A DNA stretch of 64,000 nucleotides from Macrothele yani (GCA_039090855.1 CM077024.1:66838594-66902593), one strand, 5' to 3'; positions 22,795 to 34,250 are shown, numbered from the stretch's first letter. The notes: generated from the sequence alone by a model not told the origin. Program-made: numbers and translations.

Positions 22795-22930
22795 AGACGC
22801 ACATGTCAAGACGGCAAAGTTGGAGCGTCAAACTTCGTCGGTATAGCTTAACTGGGAAAGCATTCGGCTCCGGAGAAGAAGGATGTGGCTGTTTGAATTC
22901 CGCCACCGGCAAATGGCTTTTACATTATAA
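22795..22930 (+). repeat. tRNA-like repeat, family 2 (copy b)
   Basis: This is a second copy of the repeat at 22180. TAGCTTAACTGG fits the Pol III A-box consensus, and TGTTTGAATTCCG resembles a B box about 45 bp later. The head resembles that of the small insertion at 35961-36109 (TAGCTTAGCTGG on the minus strand), so both may derive from the same tRNA type. Confidence 0.65.
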
Positions 22931-22979
22931 GATGAACTGGCGGAAATGTTATTCGTGTGGGAGATAAGGAGGAGGGATT

Positions 22980-24028
22980 TTTTAAAGACAATTTCTTACC
23001 TATTCATGTAATTGAAATATTTATCGATCAAAATATCCTTCTATAGGACGAACAAGATAAAATAAAAACTAATGTACGCGTCTTTTGATATGTCGGTGTC
23101 TAGTTTAGTGTGAAAGTGAGCCCCGAAATCGAGTTTGGTGTCAGATGATTCGATTATTTTTTCATTTACTTTGCGGTTCTGACACTTGTATATGAAATGA
23201 GTTGGCGCTGTGAAATATATTTCTTAAGTAAGTCCTGTATGACTTGTTGGCGCGATAATTACTGTGATTGGGCGTGAAAACACTTCACGTGGCAGTGTCT
23301 ATGTTGGTATTTTTTACTTTTAATCGCAGGTGATATAAGCGTATAATTAATGCTTTACACTGCTCAGAAGAGAAAGTCATCCCGACTTCCCCCACCGCAG
23401 GTTTCCTTGGTACCTGAGGGTAATTACAGTGTCATCAGCAGCAGAGACCGACAATTATCTGTACCTCAGAAGACGGCAGACATGTATAATTATAGGTGAC
23501 TTATAATCGTTGATTTCAGTGGATTAACCACTAAAAGCTTAGTTCAAGTTTCTAAAATCAACACATCATCCTCTCAGCTACTCTTCGGTAATTTAATGAT
23601 CGAGCATTAAAAGATTTTCGGTATACCGATTGGCTCAGCATTTATGAATAGTTTCGACTTAAAAAATGTGTTTAGGTATTCAGTTATAGCTGGAAATAAC
23701 GTGTGATTGTGATGCTATTTTAATATTTGCGGCCATTATGCACTACTTACCGTAGAAATTCCTACCCCACTGAAAAGAAAAGGTAAAGCTATTTCGAATA
23801 TCGCATGAAGAATTGTGCTGGATGTAATTTTCAGATCATTAGGTTGCCGCACAGACTGAACGCGCGAGAAACATGAACAATTGCATGTCTTAATAAAATT
23901 CTTCTGCGGAAATGGGCACCGAAAATGTATGATTCTGCTACTCATTTTATTAATATGTAAATTCATATGACACCTCCCTGATTGACTATAATTAAATAAA
24001 ATTACTAAATACTGTACACCATTATACA
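22980..24028. other. Unassigned stretch
   Basis: No gene or repeat is recognised before the terminal inverted repeat at 24029. Confidence 0.45.
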
Positions 24029-27000
24029 TTATAACACACGTCTCATATGAGTCTAAAATATCCTTCGATGGCGCAAATACAAACAGTCAATATATGCCAA
24101 GCTTTTCACATTCCGCTAGCAGGTTTCGTTTGGGCTTAATACTTAGAGCTTAGAAAGGTCCTAGACAATGTGAAACAATTTAATGTTAAACATTTGAATT
24201 GTTTTAGGTTAAACATTTGAATGCTGTCGATTCACCTGTTAAACATTTGAATGCTGTCGATTCACCTGTTAAACATTTGAATTGTTTTAGGTTAAACATT
24301 TGAATGCTGTCGATTCACCTGTTAAACAATTGAATGCTGTCGATTCATCTGTTAGACATTTGAATGCTGTCGATTCATATGTTAAAAATTTGAATGCTGT
24401 CGATTCATCTGTTAGACATTTGAATGCTGTCGATTCACCTGTTAAACATCTGAATGCTGTCGATTCATCTGTTAAAAATTTGAATGCTGTCGATTCACCT
24501 GTTAAACATTTGAATGCTGTCAATTCATCTGTTAAAAATTTGAATGCTGTCGATTCACCTGTTAAACATTTGAATGCTGTCGATTCATCTGTTAGACATT
24601 TGAATGCTGTCGATTCACCTGTTAAAAATTTGAATGCTGTCGATTTACCTGTTAAACATTTGAATGCTGTCGATTCACCTGTTAAACATTTGAATGCTGT
24701 CGATTCACCTGTTAAACATTTGATTTGTTTTAGGTTAAACATTTAAATACTGTCGATTCACCTGTTAAACATTTGAATGCTGTCGATTCATCTGTTAGAC
24801 ATTTGAATGCTGTCGATTCATATGTTAAAAATTTGATTGCTGTCGATTCACCTGTTAAACATTTGAATGCTGTCAATTCATCTCTTAGACATTTGAATGC
24901 TGTCGATTCATCTGTTAAAAATTTGAATGCTGTCGATTCACCTGTTAAACATTTGAATGCTGTCGATTCATCTGTTAGACATTTGAATGCTGTCGATTCA
25001 CCTGTTAAACATCTGAATGCTGTCGATTCATCTGTTAAAAATTTGAATGCTGTCGATTCACCTGTTAAACATTTGAATGCTGTCAATTCATCTGTTAAAA
25101 ATTTGAATGTTGTCGATTCACCTGTTAAACATTTGAATGCTGTCGATTCATCTGTTAGACATTTGAATGCTGTCGATTCATCTGTTAAAAATTTGAATGC
25201 TGTCGATTCACCTGTTAAACATTTGAATGCTGTCGATTCACCTGTTAAACATTTGAATGCTGTCGATTCATCTGTTAGACATTTGGATGCTGTCGATTCA
25301 TCTGTTAAAAATTTGAATGCTGTCGATTCACCTGTTAAACATTTGAATGCTGTCGATTCATCTGTTAGACATTTGAATGCTGTCGATTCACCTGTTAAAC
25401 ATTTGAATGCTGTCGATTCATCTGTTAGACATTTGAATGCTGTCGATTCATTTGTTAAAAATTTGAATGCTGTCGATTCACCTGTTAAACATTTGAAAGC
25501 TGTCGATTCATCTGTTAGACATTTGAATGCTGTCGATTCATCTGTTAAAAATTTGAATGCTGTCGATTCACCTGTTAAACATTTGAATGCTGTCGATTCA
25601 TCTGTTAGACATTTGAATGCTGTCGATTCACCTGTTAAACATCTGAATGCTGTCGATTCATCTGTTAAAAATTTGAATGCTGTCGATTCACCTGTTAAAC
25701 ATTTGAATGCTGTCAATTCATCTGTTAAAAATTTGAATGCTGTCGATTCACCTGTTAAACATTTGAATGCTGTCGATTCATCTGTTAGACATTTGAATGC
25801 TGTCGATTCACCTGTTAAAAATTTGAATGCTGTCGATTTACCTGTTAAACATTTGAATGCTGTCGATTCACCTGTTAAACATTTGAATGCTGTCGATTCA
25901 CCTGTTAAACATTTGATTTGTTTTAGATTAAACATTTAAATACTGTCGATTCACCTGTTAAACATTTGAATGCTGTCGATTCATCTGTTAGACATTTGAA
26001 TGCTGTCGATTCATATGTTAAAAATTTGATTGCTGTCGATTCACCTGTTAAACATTTGAATGCTGTCAATTCATCTGTTAGACATTTGAATGCTGTCGAT
26101 TCATCTGTTAAAAATTTGAATGCTGTCGATTCACCTGTTAAAGATTTGAATGCTGTCGATTCATCTGTTAAAAATTTGAATGTTGTCGATTCACCTGTTA
26201 AACATTTGAATGCTGTCGATTCATCTGTTAGACATTTGAATGCTGTCGATTCATATGTTAAAAATTTGATTGCTGTCGATTCACCTGTTAAACATTTGAA
26301 TGCTGTCGATTCACCTGTTAAACATCTGAATGCTGTCGATTCATCTGTTAAAAATTTGAATGCTGTCGATTCACCTGTTAAACATTTGAATGCTGTCAAT
26401 TCATCTGTTAAAAATTTGAATGTTGTCGATTCACCTGTTAAACATTTGAATGCTGTCGATTCATCTGTTAGACATTTGAATGCTGTCGATTCATCTGTTA
26501 AAAATTTGAATGCTGTCGATTCACCTGTTAAACATTTGAATGCTGTCGATTCACCTGTTAAACATTTGAATGCTGTCGATTCATCTGTTAGACATTTGGA
26601 TGCTGTCGATTCATCTGTTAAAAATTTGAATGCTGTCGATTCACCTGTTAAACATTTGAATGCTGTCGATTCATCTGTTAGACATTTGAATGCTGTCGAT
26701 TCACCTGTTAAACATTTGAATGCTGTCGATTCATCTGTTAGACATTTGAATGCTGTCGATTCATTTGTTAAAAATTTGAATGCTGTCGATTCACCTGTTA
26801 AACATTTGAAAGCTGTCGATTCATCTGTTAGACATTTGAATGCTGTCGATTCATCTGTTAAAAATTTGAATGCTGTCGATTCACCTGTTAAACATTTGAA
26901 TGCTGTCGATTCATCTGTTAGACATTTGAATGCTGTCGATTCATCTGTTAAAAATTTGAATGGTTTCAGGTTAAAAATTATAATTTTATCAGATTAAACA

Positions 27001-27179
27001 TTTGAGTTGTTTCAATTTAAACATTTGAATTGTTTCAGCGTTGTTTGTGACCGTTCTAAGCTCTGAGAATTAAACCCACACGAAGCCTCCCAGCGGATTG
27101 TTAAAGCTCAGCAGATATTGGGTGTTTGTATTTACGCCATTAAAGGAGATTTTAGACTTGTATTAGTCATCTGTTATAA
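24029..27179. mobile_element. TIR-bounded element enclosing a minisatellite
   Basis: The segments 24029-24183 and about 27040-27179 are inverted repeats of about 140-155 bp. ATGGCGCAAATACAAACA at 24068-24085 pairs with 27123-27140 (one mismatch), and AGAGCTTAGAA at 24145-24155 with 27054-27064. Each pair lies at nearly the same distance from the ends (39 and about 115 bp). The outer edges read TTATAACA on the left and TGTTATAA on the right. Between them is only the 30 bp tandem array, and no transposase frame was found. This is the layout of a non-autonomous DNA transposon with an internal minisatellite. Foldback-like elements and some MITEs are known to carry tandem repeats, but the family here is unidentified. 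The target duplication is unclear; TA would be compatible. Confidence 0.7.
24190..27035. repeat. 30 bp minisatellite, about 93 copies, with higher-order structure
   Basis: The unit is AACATTTGAATGCTGTCGAT followed by TCACCTGTTA. Variants change CACC to CATC, AAAC to AGAC, and CATTTG to AATTTG. Because the unit is 30 bp, frames stay open on both strands (NAVDSPVKHL on plus, TGESTAFKCL on minus). These are not evidence of a protein. A junction variant containing TTGATTTGTTTTAG occurs at 24721 and 25914, so blocks of about 1193 bp (about 40 units) are repeated with the same order of variants. Confidence 0.93.
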
Positions 27180-27830
27180 TTAATTATTAAATGTTATAAA
27201 TAAAAAAAAGTTTAAAATAAGAGTTGTCAATAATTTTCAGTGAGGATGGCTTTGTTTAACCGCACCTGATTATTCAAATGTTTCATGTTGCATGATTATG
27301 TGTGAGCTGTTCTGTTCTTCAAGCCGACAAGGGCTTAAAATAGTAATTCACACCAGCAATATGTTGCAAAGGAAATCAATGTCGACATAAATCTTTATGT
27401 GTCTTAAAAAATCGCACAAAAGTCTGAAATTTTCGAAGTAATGTTGTCCGGAATTTGATTCATGGAAAAGTACCGAAATAGATATCAATTTGGTATTTCA
27501 TTCTCGCCAGTTCAGCGCCCGAAGGTTTCCAAACATAAAAACTCATCATTTTCAGTTTCAAAACAGAGCAAATAATTTTCAGTTTGGAATTCCAGTTAAT
27601 GATGTAAAATACAAAACATTCGCATTGCCTCTAATTCATATTTACCACATCTTCTGGTATAAATAACGCGCACATTATCTGCGTAAATAAAAAAAAAATC
27701 AACACATGTTTCGAAAAGAACAGTTTTTCCGTACGGTTTATCTATAAATTCATTTAACAATGAAAGAGGAAAATTTCATGCTGTGCATTATCCGTAAGGC
27801 ACACGATATAAATTGAAAACACTGCATATA
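27180..27830. other. Unassigned AT-rich stretch
   Basis: I see no gene or repeat here. Confidence 0.45.
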
Positions 27831-27974
27831 CACTGTATTATCAACAGTATTCGGACACAAACAAATATTTGCATAAGTGCAAAGAAGGGCTGCGCAGGAA
27901 GGTGCGCTGTGAGTGGGGAGGCACTTATATAAACTGAGATGTTCTGTCGTGTTGTCAGTAACTTTGAAGCGGAT

Positions 27975-28324
27975 ATGCCTCGTGAACGTGAATTTTCTGA
28001 GTTCCAGTGTGGGTTGAACATAGGTTATGATTTGAGTAACGTTTCCATGCGGAGCATTACATCTAAACTAAACACACCAAAATCGACTGTAAGTGATTTT
28101 GTGAAGAGGGCAGGATGGTGCAACGACAGCAAAAAACTGACAAAACGTGACAGAAGAGCTGTGGAAAGAAATGTTAAGAAATCCTGTTCTTCCTCTGTCG
28201 TTTGCATCGCTGTTGAAATAAGAAATGCTTATAATGGCTCGATTAGTACCGTAACTACCCGCAGAGAATTGCACAGTGTGGGTTATTATGATAGAGAAAC
28301 GCCACACACGCCACACATCACTAT
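27975..28324 (+). pseudogene. Tc1-like transposase, N-terminal half
   Basis: An open frame starting MPREREFSEFQCG has a helix-turn-helix region (SMRSITSKLNTPKSTVSDFV) and a second DNA-binding part (TTRRELHSVGYYDRETPHTPHIT). It binds the terminal repeats in active elements. The frame runs on to 28370 only through inserted hAT-like sequence, so the element part ends at 28324. The 5' leader includes a TATATAAA-like box near 27926. Confidence 0.75.
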
Positions 28325-28426
28325 CAGAGATGGAAACGGGTCAAACATTTTGGACGCGGACGTCACATAATTGGACCCGACCCAGACTCGACCCGGACCT
28401 GACTCGGACAAATCTGCTTTGAACTA

Positions 28427-29752
28427 CAAAGGCCGTTCCATAAAAACTGCGAGTAATTTTTTTTGAGTTGGCAACAGTGCGAAAGGGGAAAACAAACACG
28501 CAGACGACTAACTGAATTAAGGAAGTATCTACGGCAATGGTTTTTAGCCGTGGCAGACGATTCTGGTTTTTTTCTATTGCGCAGTTGTTTGAGGTACGTT
28601 TGCATTTCGCCATACAGCTATGGAGGTGAGTGATTCAGAGTTACGAAGTGAAATGCGTTGTGCGAAAAAAATTTGTTATCGTTTGGATAAAACGGCTCCA
28701 GAAAAATTTCCTTTAATGAATAAAGCTTACAAAAATAAATGTTTGGGTGAGTTAGCGATTTTTAAATGGCACCATGATTTCAAAAAAGGGCGTTTGTCGG
28801 CAGAACTCGCTCCTAGGCCTGGTCGACCTGAAAGTGTTGTTACGGAGCGTATTGTTAACACTGGGCAATCCTGCAAGAAGATAGACGAATTACGCGTGAA
28901 GACATAGCGGGGTCAACTAATATTTCAAAAACGTCGGCATTCCGCATTCTACGCGACAAATTACTGCTGCATCGCATGTGTTCCAGATCGGTACCTCATC
29001 ACCTGACGAGAGAACAACTGTTAGCCAGAGTTCAGGTGTGTCATGAGTGGAAACAAATGATTACAAAGGATCCAAACTTTCTAAACACAGTAATAACTGC
29101 AGATGAAACATGGGTCAACTATTTCGACCCCATCACGAAGCGCGCAACGATTGTCTGGAAACACACAGGCTCGCCTCCTCCGAAAAAAATCCACCAAATC
29201 AAATCATCTGGAAAGTTGATGATGATACTTTTCTTTGGTCACAAAGGTGTAGTCTACCAGCATGCTGTTCCTGCAAAAATTACTGTCAATGCTGAGTATT
29301 ATATTTCAGTCTCGAAGCGTCGGTGACGATACATATCAATAAAGCGACCGGAACTGGCGGGCAACTAGACCCTACACCACGATAACGCCCGCCCACATGT
29401 GGGTGCTCGTATTCAACAATTTCTTACGAAACGCAGTATTCAAATCGTGCTACAACTTCCCTACAGTCCTGATCTCGCCACGTGCGATTTCTCGTTGTTT
29501 CCAACAATGAAGGAGAAGTTCCGTGGCACGACATTCAACACAGTTACTGACGTTATTCAAGCTGTACAGGGGTCTCTTATGCAGCTTCTACAAAATGTCT
29601 TCGCCACATGCTTTGAAAAGTGGACTGAACGATGGGACCGTTGCATATCATCCGAGGGAAGATACTTTGAAGAAGAATAACACATATTTTGCTGTACCTA
29701 TATTTCATCATTTTGGGAAATTTTACTCTCAGTTTTTATGGAACGGCCGTTG
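28427..29752 (+). mobile_element. mariner element with complete TIRs
   Basis: The terminal repeats are CAAAGGCCGTTCCATAAAAA at 28427 and, on the other strand, CAACGGCCGTTCCATAAAAA at 29752. TA lies at both outer edges (28425-28426 and 29753-29754), the mariner target duplication. At 1326 bp it has the usual mariner size. It sits inside the left part of the hAT-like element. Confidence 0.88.
28620..29680 (+). pseudogene. mariner transposase (DD34D), frameshifted
   Basis: The start ATG 28620 gives MEVSDSELRSEMRCAKKICY, then ELAIFKWHHDFKKGR (helix-turn-helix) and APRPGRPE. After a frameshift near 28870 come REDIAGSTNISKTSAFRIL and LLHRMCSRSVPHHLTREQ, and TADETWVNYF contains the first catalytic Asp. 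After a second break near 29320 comes HHDNARPHVGARIQQFL (second Asp). YSPDLATCDFSLFPTMKEKF has the third Asp 34 residues later, giving DD34D. ENVFATCFEKW-like and CISSEGRYFEEE segments end the protein at 29678-29680. All three catalytic residues survive; frameshifts and stops kill it. Confidence 0.85.
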
Positions 29753-29784
29753 TATGAATTCAAAACTCAATTTATAATCATACA

Positions 29785-29812
29785 TTATCACACACACACA
29801 CACACACACACA
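29785..29812. repeat. (CA)n microsatellite at a transposon edge
   Basis: A dinucleotide run merges into the CACAGTCGAGTC end of the following Tc1-type element. Confidence 0.85.
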
Positions 29813-31013
29813 GTCGAGTCACATTATTGTGACCACCTCCTACTTTTGACGTCAACAGCGCGTTGTCAATGAAAGAAGGCAAGTGTCGTGAGCTGGCTTG
29901 AAGGGTATCTAAGGTGTGCTGTAGGCATTCTGAAAACATATCACTTGTTGCTGTCATGGATAAAAGGAGTGATTTATCAGATTTGCAAAAAGGGATGATT
30001 ATCAGCTTTCGCGACATGGGTGGCAGTATTTTTGAAACAGCGTAGTTTGTGAACCTTGCGCGTGCTGCAGTTTTTAAAATATATCGTGCTTGGAGAAATA
30101 GCACCTTTGTGAATAAGCGACGTGCAAACTGCGGAGCACCACGTGCCATTGATGTGAGAGATGAACGTCGGCTCCGAAGGGGCGTGAGGGCTGATCGACA
30201 CGCTACAGTGGAGCAACTCGAACCAGGGGGCTACCCAAAGTGTGTCTTAAACGAGAGTTCAGCGAACCCTGCTGCGTATGGGGCTCCGAAGTAGACGGAT
30301 GGTCACTGCACCTATGCTAACGAACGTGCCTGGGCAGAAAAGGCTTACATTTGCACGGCAGTATCGGAATTGGACCTCCACTGATTGGCAAAGGATTGCC
30401 TTCTCCGATGAGTCACGTTTTCTGCTTCATCGAACGGATGGAAGTTGACATATAGAGCGAGAAACATTTAAGGACAAACACTCTTCAACCATTGCTGAAA
30501 GAACACCAGCTGGTGGGAGCAGCGTTATGGTCTGGGGAATGTTTTCGTGTCATTCTCTGGGTCCACTCATACCTATGGAAGGTACTATGGACCGAATTCG
30601 TTACGAATCCATCCTTGCAGATCACGTACACCCATACACGCTGATTGTCTTCCCTGGGGCGGATGGGATTTTTCAACACGACAATGAGACGTGTCATACA
30701 GTTAGAAATGTCCGAGAGTGGTTGGAAGAGCACGGTGGAGACTTCAAAGTACCTCTCTCGCCGCCTAATTCCTCAGACTTAAACTCAATTGAGCATATGT
30801 GAGATCACCTCGATCGTGTTGATTGTTCTATGGATCCTCCACCACGTACCCTCCAGCAGCTGTCAGATGTACTGCAGTCCGCATGGCTCCACATACCTGT
30901 GAACGCCTTCCAGCACCTTATTGAGTCACTCCCAGCCCGTCTAGCTACTGTCCGCGCCGCACCCGGTGGTTAATTTTGATATTAGCTGGTTGTCACAAAA
31001 ATGTGACTCGACC

Positions 31014-31014
<1 letters not shown>
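29807..31014 (+). mobile_element. Tc1-type element, DD36E family, copy 1
   Basis: The left end CACAGTCGAGTCACATTATT and the right end, CGGTCGAGTCACATTTTTGT on the other strand, are inverted repeats shared with the intact copy at 50253-51410. The right end is followed by TA and a (TA)n tract, the left by (CA)n. Length is about 1.2 kb. Confidence 0.82.
29956..30976 (+). pseudogene. Tc1-type transposase with D-D36-E spacing, broken (copy 1)
   Basis: MDKRSDLSDLQKGMIISFRD begins the helix-turn-helix part, with a TAG at about 30044. ANCGAPRAIDVRDERRLRR is the second DNA-binding part. AFSDESRFLLHRTDG holds the first Asp, and VMVWGMFSCHSLGPL is a typical core strand. FQHDNETCHTVRNVREWLEE holds the second Asp. 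SSDLNSIEHM holds the Glu, 36 residues after that Asp where classical Tc1 has 34. Stops occur at about 30447 (after HRTDGS) and after IEHM, and a frameshift near 30220. A DD36E subgroup of the Tc1/mariner superfamily is known; membership is inferred from spacing only. Confidence 0.78.

Positions 31015-31046
<32 letters not shown>
31015..31046. repeat. (TA)n microsatellite
   Basis: The run separates the DD36E element from RTE copy 3. It is translated through as an Ile-Tyr run, which is not a gene feature. Confidence 0.9.
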
Positions 31047-31050
<4 letters not shown>

Positions 31051-32093
31051 CCTTTGATTCGGTGAAACCATCAGCAGTTACCACGGCTCTGAAATCCTGC
31101 GGTATTGAAGATGCATACATTAATATTATTAATAACATCTATGAAAATGCAAGTGCAAAGATTCGGCTGTTTGAAAATACAATACACATAAAAATTGGAA
31201 AGGGAGTGAGACAAGGTGACACCATATCTCCGAAGCTCTTTAATGCCACATTGGAAAATGTCTTTCAATCACTGAACTGGGAAAACAAAGGGATAAAGAT
31301 TAATGGAGATTATCTAACCCACCTTCGTTTTGCTGATGACATAGTCATTTTTGCAACTACCCCATCAGAGCTGCAGAGTATGATCCAGGAACTTGCTGAC
31401 AAGAGTAAAGAAGTGGGATTAAAAATGAACTTTCAGAAGACAAAAGTGATGTTCAATGCTTTTACAAGAAATGAAGATTTATCGATTGATGAAGAAAAGC
31501 TGGAGATAACAGACACGTTCGTTTATCTTGGACAGCAGATATCAAGTGAGGGTCACATTGATGAAGAAATTAATCGGCGTACAAAACTTGCCTGGAGAGC
31601 TTTTGGAAGAAACAGCATAATTTTCAAGAGCAATATGCCATTATGTCTTAAAAGAAAAGTGTTTGATCAATGCATCCTTCCAGTGCTTACGTATGGTGCA
31701 GAGACGTGGACCTTAACTAAAAGAGACATACAAAGGCTGCAGACAACTCAAAGCAGCATGGAGAGGTGCATGCTTGGTATAACCAAGAGAGATAAGAAGA
31801 GGAACTCGTGGATCCGAAAAATGACGAGAGTGGAAGACATCATGATCAGAGTTAAATCCCTGAAATGGCAATGGGCTGGACATACTGCCAGAAGGACAGA
31901 CCATAGATGGACAGCCGAAATTTTAGATTGGATTCCAAGGGACAGGAAAAGACCCAGAAAAAGACCACATGGGAGATGGGTGGATGAAATTCGCAAATAT
32001 GCGGGAGTGACATGGAGGAGACTGGCACAAGACAGACCGTTGTGGAGGAAACTTGGGGAGACCTTCATCCAGCAGTGGATTGATAATGGTTGA
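31047..32093 (+). CDS. RTE reverse transcriptase, C-terminal two thirds, open
   Basis: An uninterrupted frame encodes KAFDSVKPSAV (first catalytic Asp), GKGVRQGDTISPKLFNATLE, HLRFADDIVIFATTPSELQS (both catalytic Asp in FADD), VGLKMNFQKTKVMFN, YLGQQISSEGHIDEEINRR (thumb region), then the C-terminal RRTDHRWTAEILDWIPRDRK and WRRLAQDRPLWRKLGETFIQ. The endonuclease and the template-gripping N-terminal part are missing, so it cannot move by itself. There is no start codon of its own; the open frame continues upstream into the TA repeat by chance. It is the reference for the mutations in copy 1. Confidence 0.88.
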
Positions 32094-32114
32094 CAATGAT
32101 GATGATGATGATGA

Positions 32115-32117
<3 letters not shown>
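31047..32117 (+). mobile_element. RTE retrotransposon copy 3, 5'-truncated, reverse transcriptase frame intact
   Basis: The copy starts at AAAAGCCTTTGATTCGG, equivalent to about 2368 of copy 1. It runs to the stop 32091-32093 and the (GAT)n tail to about 32117, followed by (TA)n. The 5' end is lost exactly where copy 2 is fused, within about 10 bp. Confidence 0.9.

Positions 32118-32163
<46 letters not shown>
32118..32163. repeat. (TA)n microsatellite
   Basis: The run joins the RTE tail to the TA of the next Tc1 element. Confidence 0.9.
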
Positions 32164-32166
<3 letters not shown>

Positions 32167-33417
32167 TATATTGACAAAAATCACCGGACACTCAAAAGCA
32201 AATGAACGGTTCAGCTGTGTTGTTAAGGTGCGCGGTACAGCAGCAAACGGTGTAAAAACAAGCCTGCTGTTGACAGCGATCACATCGCACTGTGACGTTG
32301 ATGAAAATGTCGCGGCGGGAGAGAACTGACTTTGAGAATGGAAAGATTATTGGGTATTATATTAGTGGGTTGTCCGTAAGAGAAACCGAGAGGCATTTAA
32401 ACATACCCAAGTCAACTGTTTTGGATGTACTGAATTAGTGGAAGACACATGACGTGAATGAAGCAGCAAAACGTACCGGCAGACCAAAGAAAATCCTTGA
32501 TAGAGTACATCGAAGCCTCAGGAGAGTCGTTACAGCTAATCGACGGAGTACTGCACAAGACCTCAGTGTGCAGGTGAGTAAAAATGCTGGAACCTCGGTA
32601 TCTACACGCACCATTCGCAGATAACTTAATTCCATGGGTTACTCTTGTCGTGCGGCTGCTCATCAGCCTTTCATCTCCACTCGGAATGCTACTCGTCGTT
32701 TTGCATGGTGTAAAGAACATTTATCATGGACCGTAGATTAATGGAAATGGGTCCTATGGAGTGATGAATCCATCCAGATACACGATCCATCAGTCTGATG
32801 GCCGTATGAGGGTATGGCGGTACCAGGGGAAACGCTATTTACCACAGTGTACTGTTCCTACGGTCAACTTTGGAGCTGGCAGTGTACTCGTGTGGGGGTG
32901 TTTTTCGTGGTATGGTCCCTGCCCATTGGTTATTGGGTACAAACCTGTTAACCAATACGTCTACCTTAATATTCTGGACAATTCTGCCCTACCGACTCTT
33001 TGGCAATACTATGGAACCGAGCCTTGTTGGTACCACTAGGATAATGCACCGAGCCATAAAGCAACAAGGACTGTTACGGCGTTGTTTGACGGTAGTTCCG
33101 TATCGTGTGTGGACTGGCTAGCACAAAGCCCTGATCTTAATCCCATAGAGCACGTGTGGGATGAATTAGAGCGCCGCATAAGAAGTTTGGAACCAAGGCC
33201 TACTACTAAGCAACAGTTAGAGGCAACATTGTGTACTGAATGGAAGCGCATACCTATCATACCTATCGCTGTGTTCCAAAACCTTGTCGAAAGCATGTCT
33301 CGAAGGGTCAGTGCATGCATTAAGGCCAAAGGTGGACCGGCACAGTACTAATGTATATTAATAAATGCTATGTTCTGTTTCTCTTCTAGGTGTTCGGCGA
33401 CATTTGTCAATATAGTG
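32164..33417 (+). mobile_element. Tc1-like element A (DD34E), complete ends
   Basis: The ends are CACTATATTGACAAAAATCA (32164) and CACTATATTGACAAATGTCG on the other strand (33417), each followed inward by a CGGACAC or CGAACAC box, with TA on both sides. The 1254 bp element is a close relative of element B at 34251. Confidence 0.88.
32306..33351 (+). pseudogene. Tc1 transposase of element A, broken
   Basis: The frame opens with MSRRERTDFENGK, followed by SGLSVRETERHLNIPKSTVL (helix-turn-helix). After a TAG at about 32436 come AAKRTGRPKK and RRSLRRVVTANRRSTAQDL. Then WSDES (first Asp) and GAGSVLVWGCFSWYGPCPLV follow. A stop replaces the expected Gln just before DNAPSHKA (second Asp), and [20 protein letters not shown] carries the Glu. 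The C-terminus VFQNLVESMSRRVSACIKAK ends at 33349-33351. Several stops and small shifts disable it. The D-to-E spacing in the less broken copy B reads as 34. Confidence 0.82.
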
Positions 33418-33419
33418 TA

Positions 33420-34248
33420 TATACACGTTGGTAGACACCATCACCATCAAGTAAGCGTCCAACATGAAGGAATGCATGTGGTCAGCCAGAATGGACAGGC
33501 AGCCATTGGTGTTTAGGGACCCATGCAGTAGTACCGACGGTCCCAGGTCATACCAGGAAAACATCCCTGAAGCAAGCACACTGTCACAACCGGCCTATGC
33601 TTGACCAATAGGCGTGTTCGGGTTTTGGTTCTCGTATATGTGACGCTGTATCCTCCACCGCCTGTCACTTCTGTGGAGCACAAACCTCGATTGGTCGGAG
33701 AACGCAACCTTTTCCCACTCTTCCACTGTCCAATGACGATAATCCCATGTCATCTGCAGGAGTGATTGCCGATGAACCTGGGTTAACATGGGCGCCTTGA
33801 CTCAGCGACGACTCTTTGGACCCATGCGTAAAAGGGTTCGCTCTATTGCACAGTTATCGAGGACACGTACCTGGTTGCCACAGCTGTCATTTGCGTAGCC
33901 AGTTGCTGTATCGTTGAGCATCGGTTGCCCTTTAGCAATCGACATTCTTCTCTGGGGTCGATAGCCTTTGGGACTCCACAGTTATGACTTCGGGAGGTAC
34001 TCGGTGTGCCACCGGTCCATTCTTGGTACACCCTTACCACAGCACCTCGCGAACAGCCTACGAAGTCGGCTGCTTCTGAGATGCTTCCACCCTTGGCGCG
34101 GTAACCGATGGCCATTCCTTTTTGAACTCCAGTCAAATTACTACCTCTGCACATTGTACTCACGTAACGCACTATGGCTCATCTATCCTGGCCGGTTGCT
34201 GATATCCCCATATGGTCGGCCTTGTCACGTGCAATATACAAGTATGTA
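33420..34248 (-). pseudogene. Tc1-type transposase fragment (element C) between two Tc1 copies
   Basis: The minus strand encodes MCRGSNLTGVQKGMAIGYRA, GGSISEAADFVGCSRGAVVR and NCGVPKAIDPREECRLLKG (both DNA-binding regions). Then, in shifted frames, come WDYRHWTVEEWEKVAFSDQS (first Asp region) and ASGMFSWYDLGPSVLLHGSL. Sequence ends before the second Asp. The DNA-binding part resembles the DD36E elements at 29807 and 50253 more than elements A and B. Both C-terminal catalytic residues and at least one terminal repeat are missing. Confidence 0.75.
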
Positions 34249-34250
34249 TA

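Noticed and set aside
24287..26997. Long open frames on both strands (up to about 400 codons) across the minisatellite
   Set aside because: A 30 bp unit without stops leaves frames open on both strands by arithmetic. There is no leader, no signal of selection and no non-repetitive domain.
24190..27035. CRISPR array
   Set aside because: Units are contiguous 30-mers without unique spacers, in a eukaryotic transposon-rich setting. There are no cas genes.
30966..31046. Ile-Tyr-rich N-terminus preceding the RTE reverse transcriptase
   Set aside because: It is the translation of the (TA)n microsatellite at the insertion point and not part of the element.
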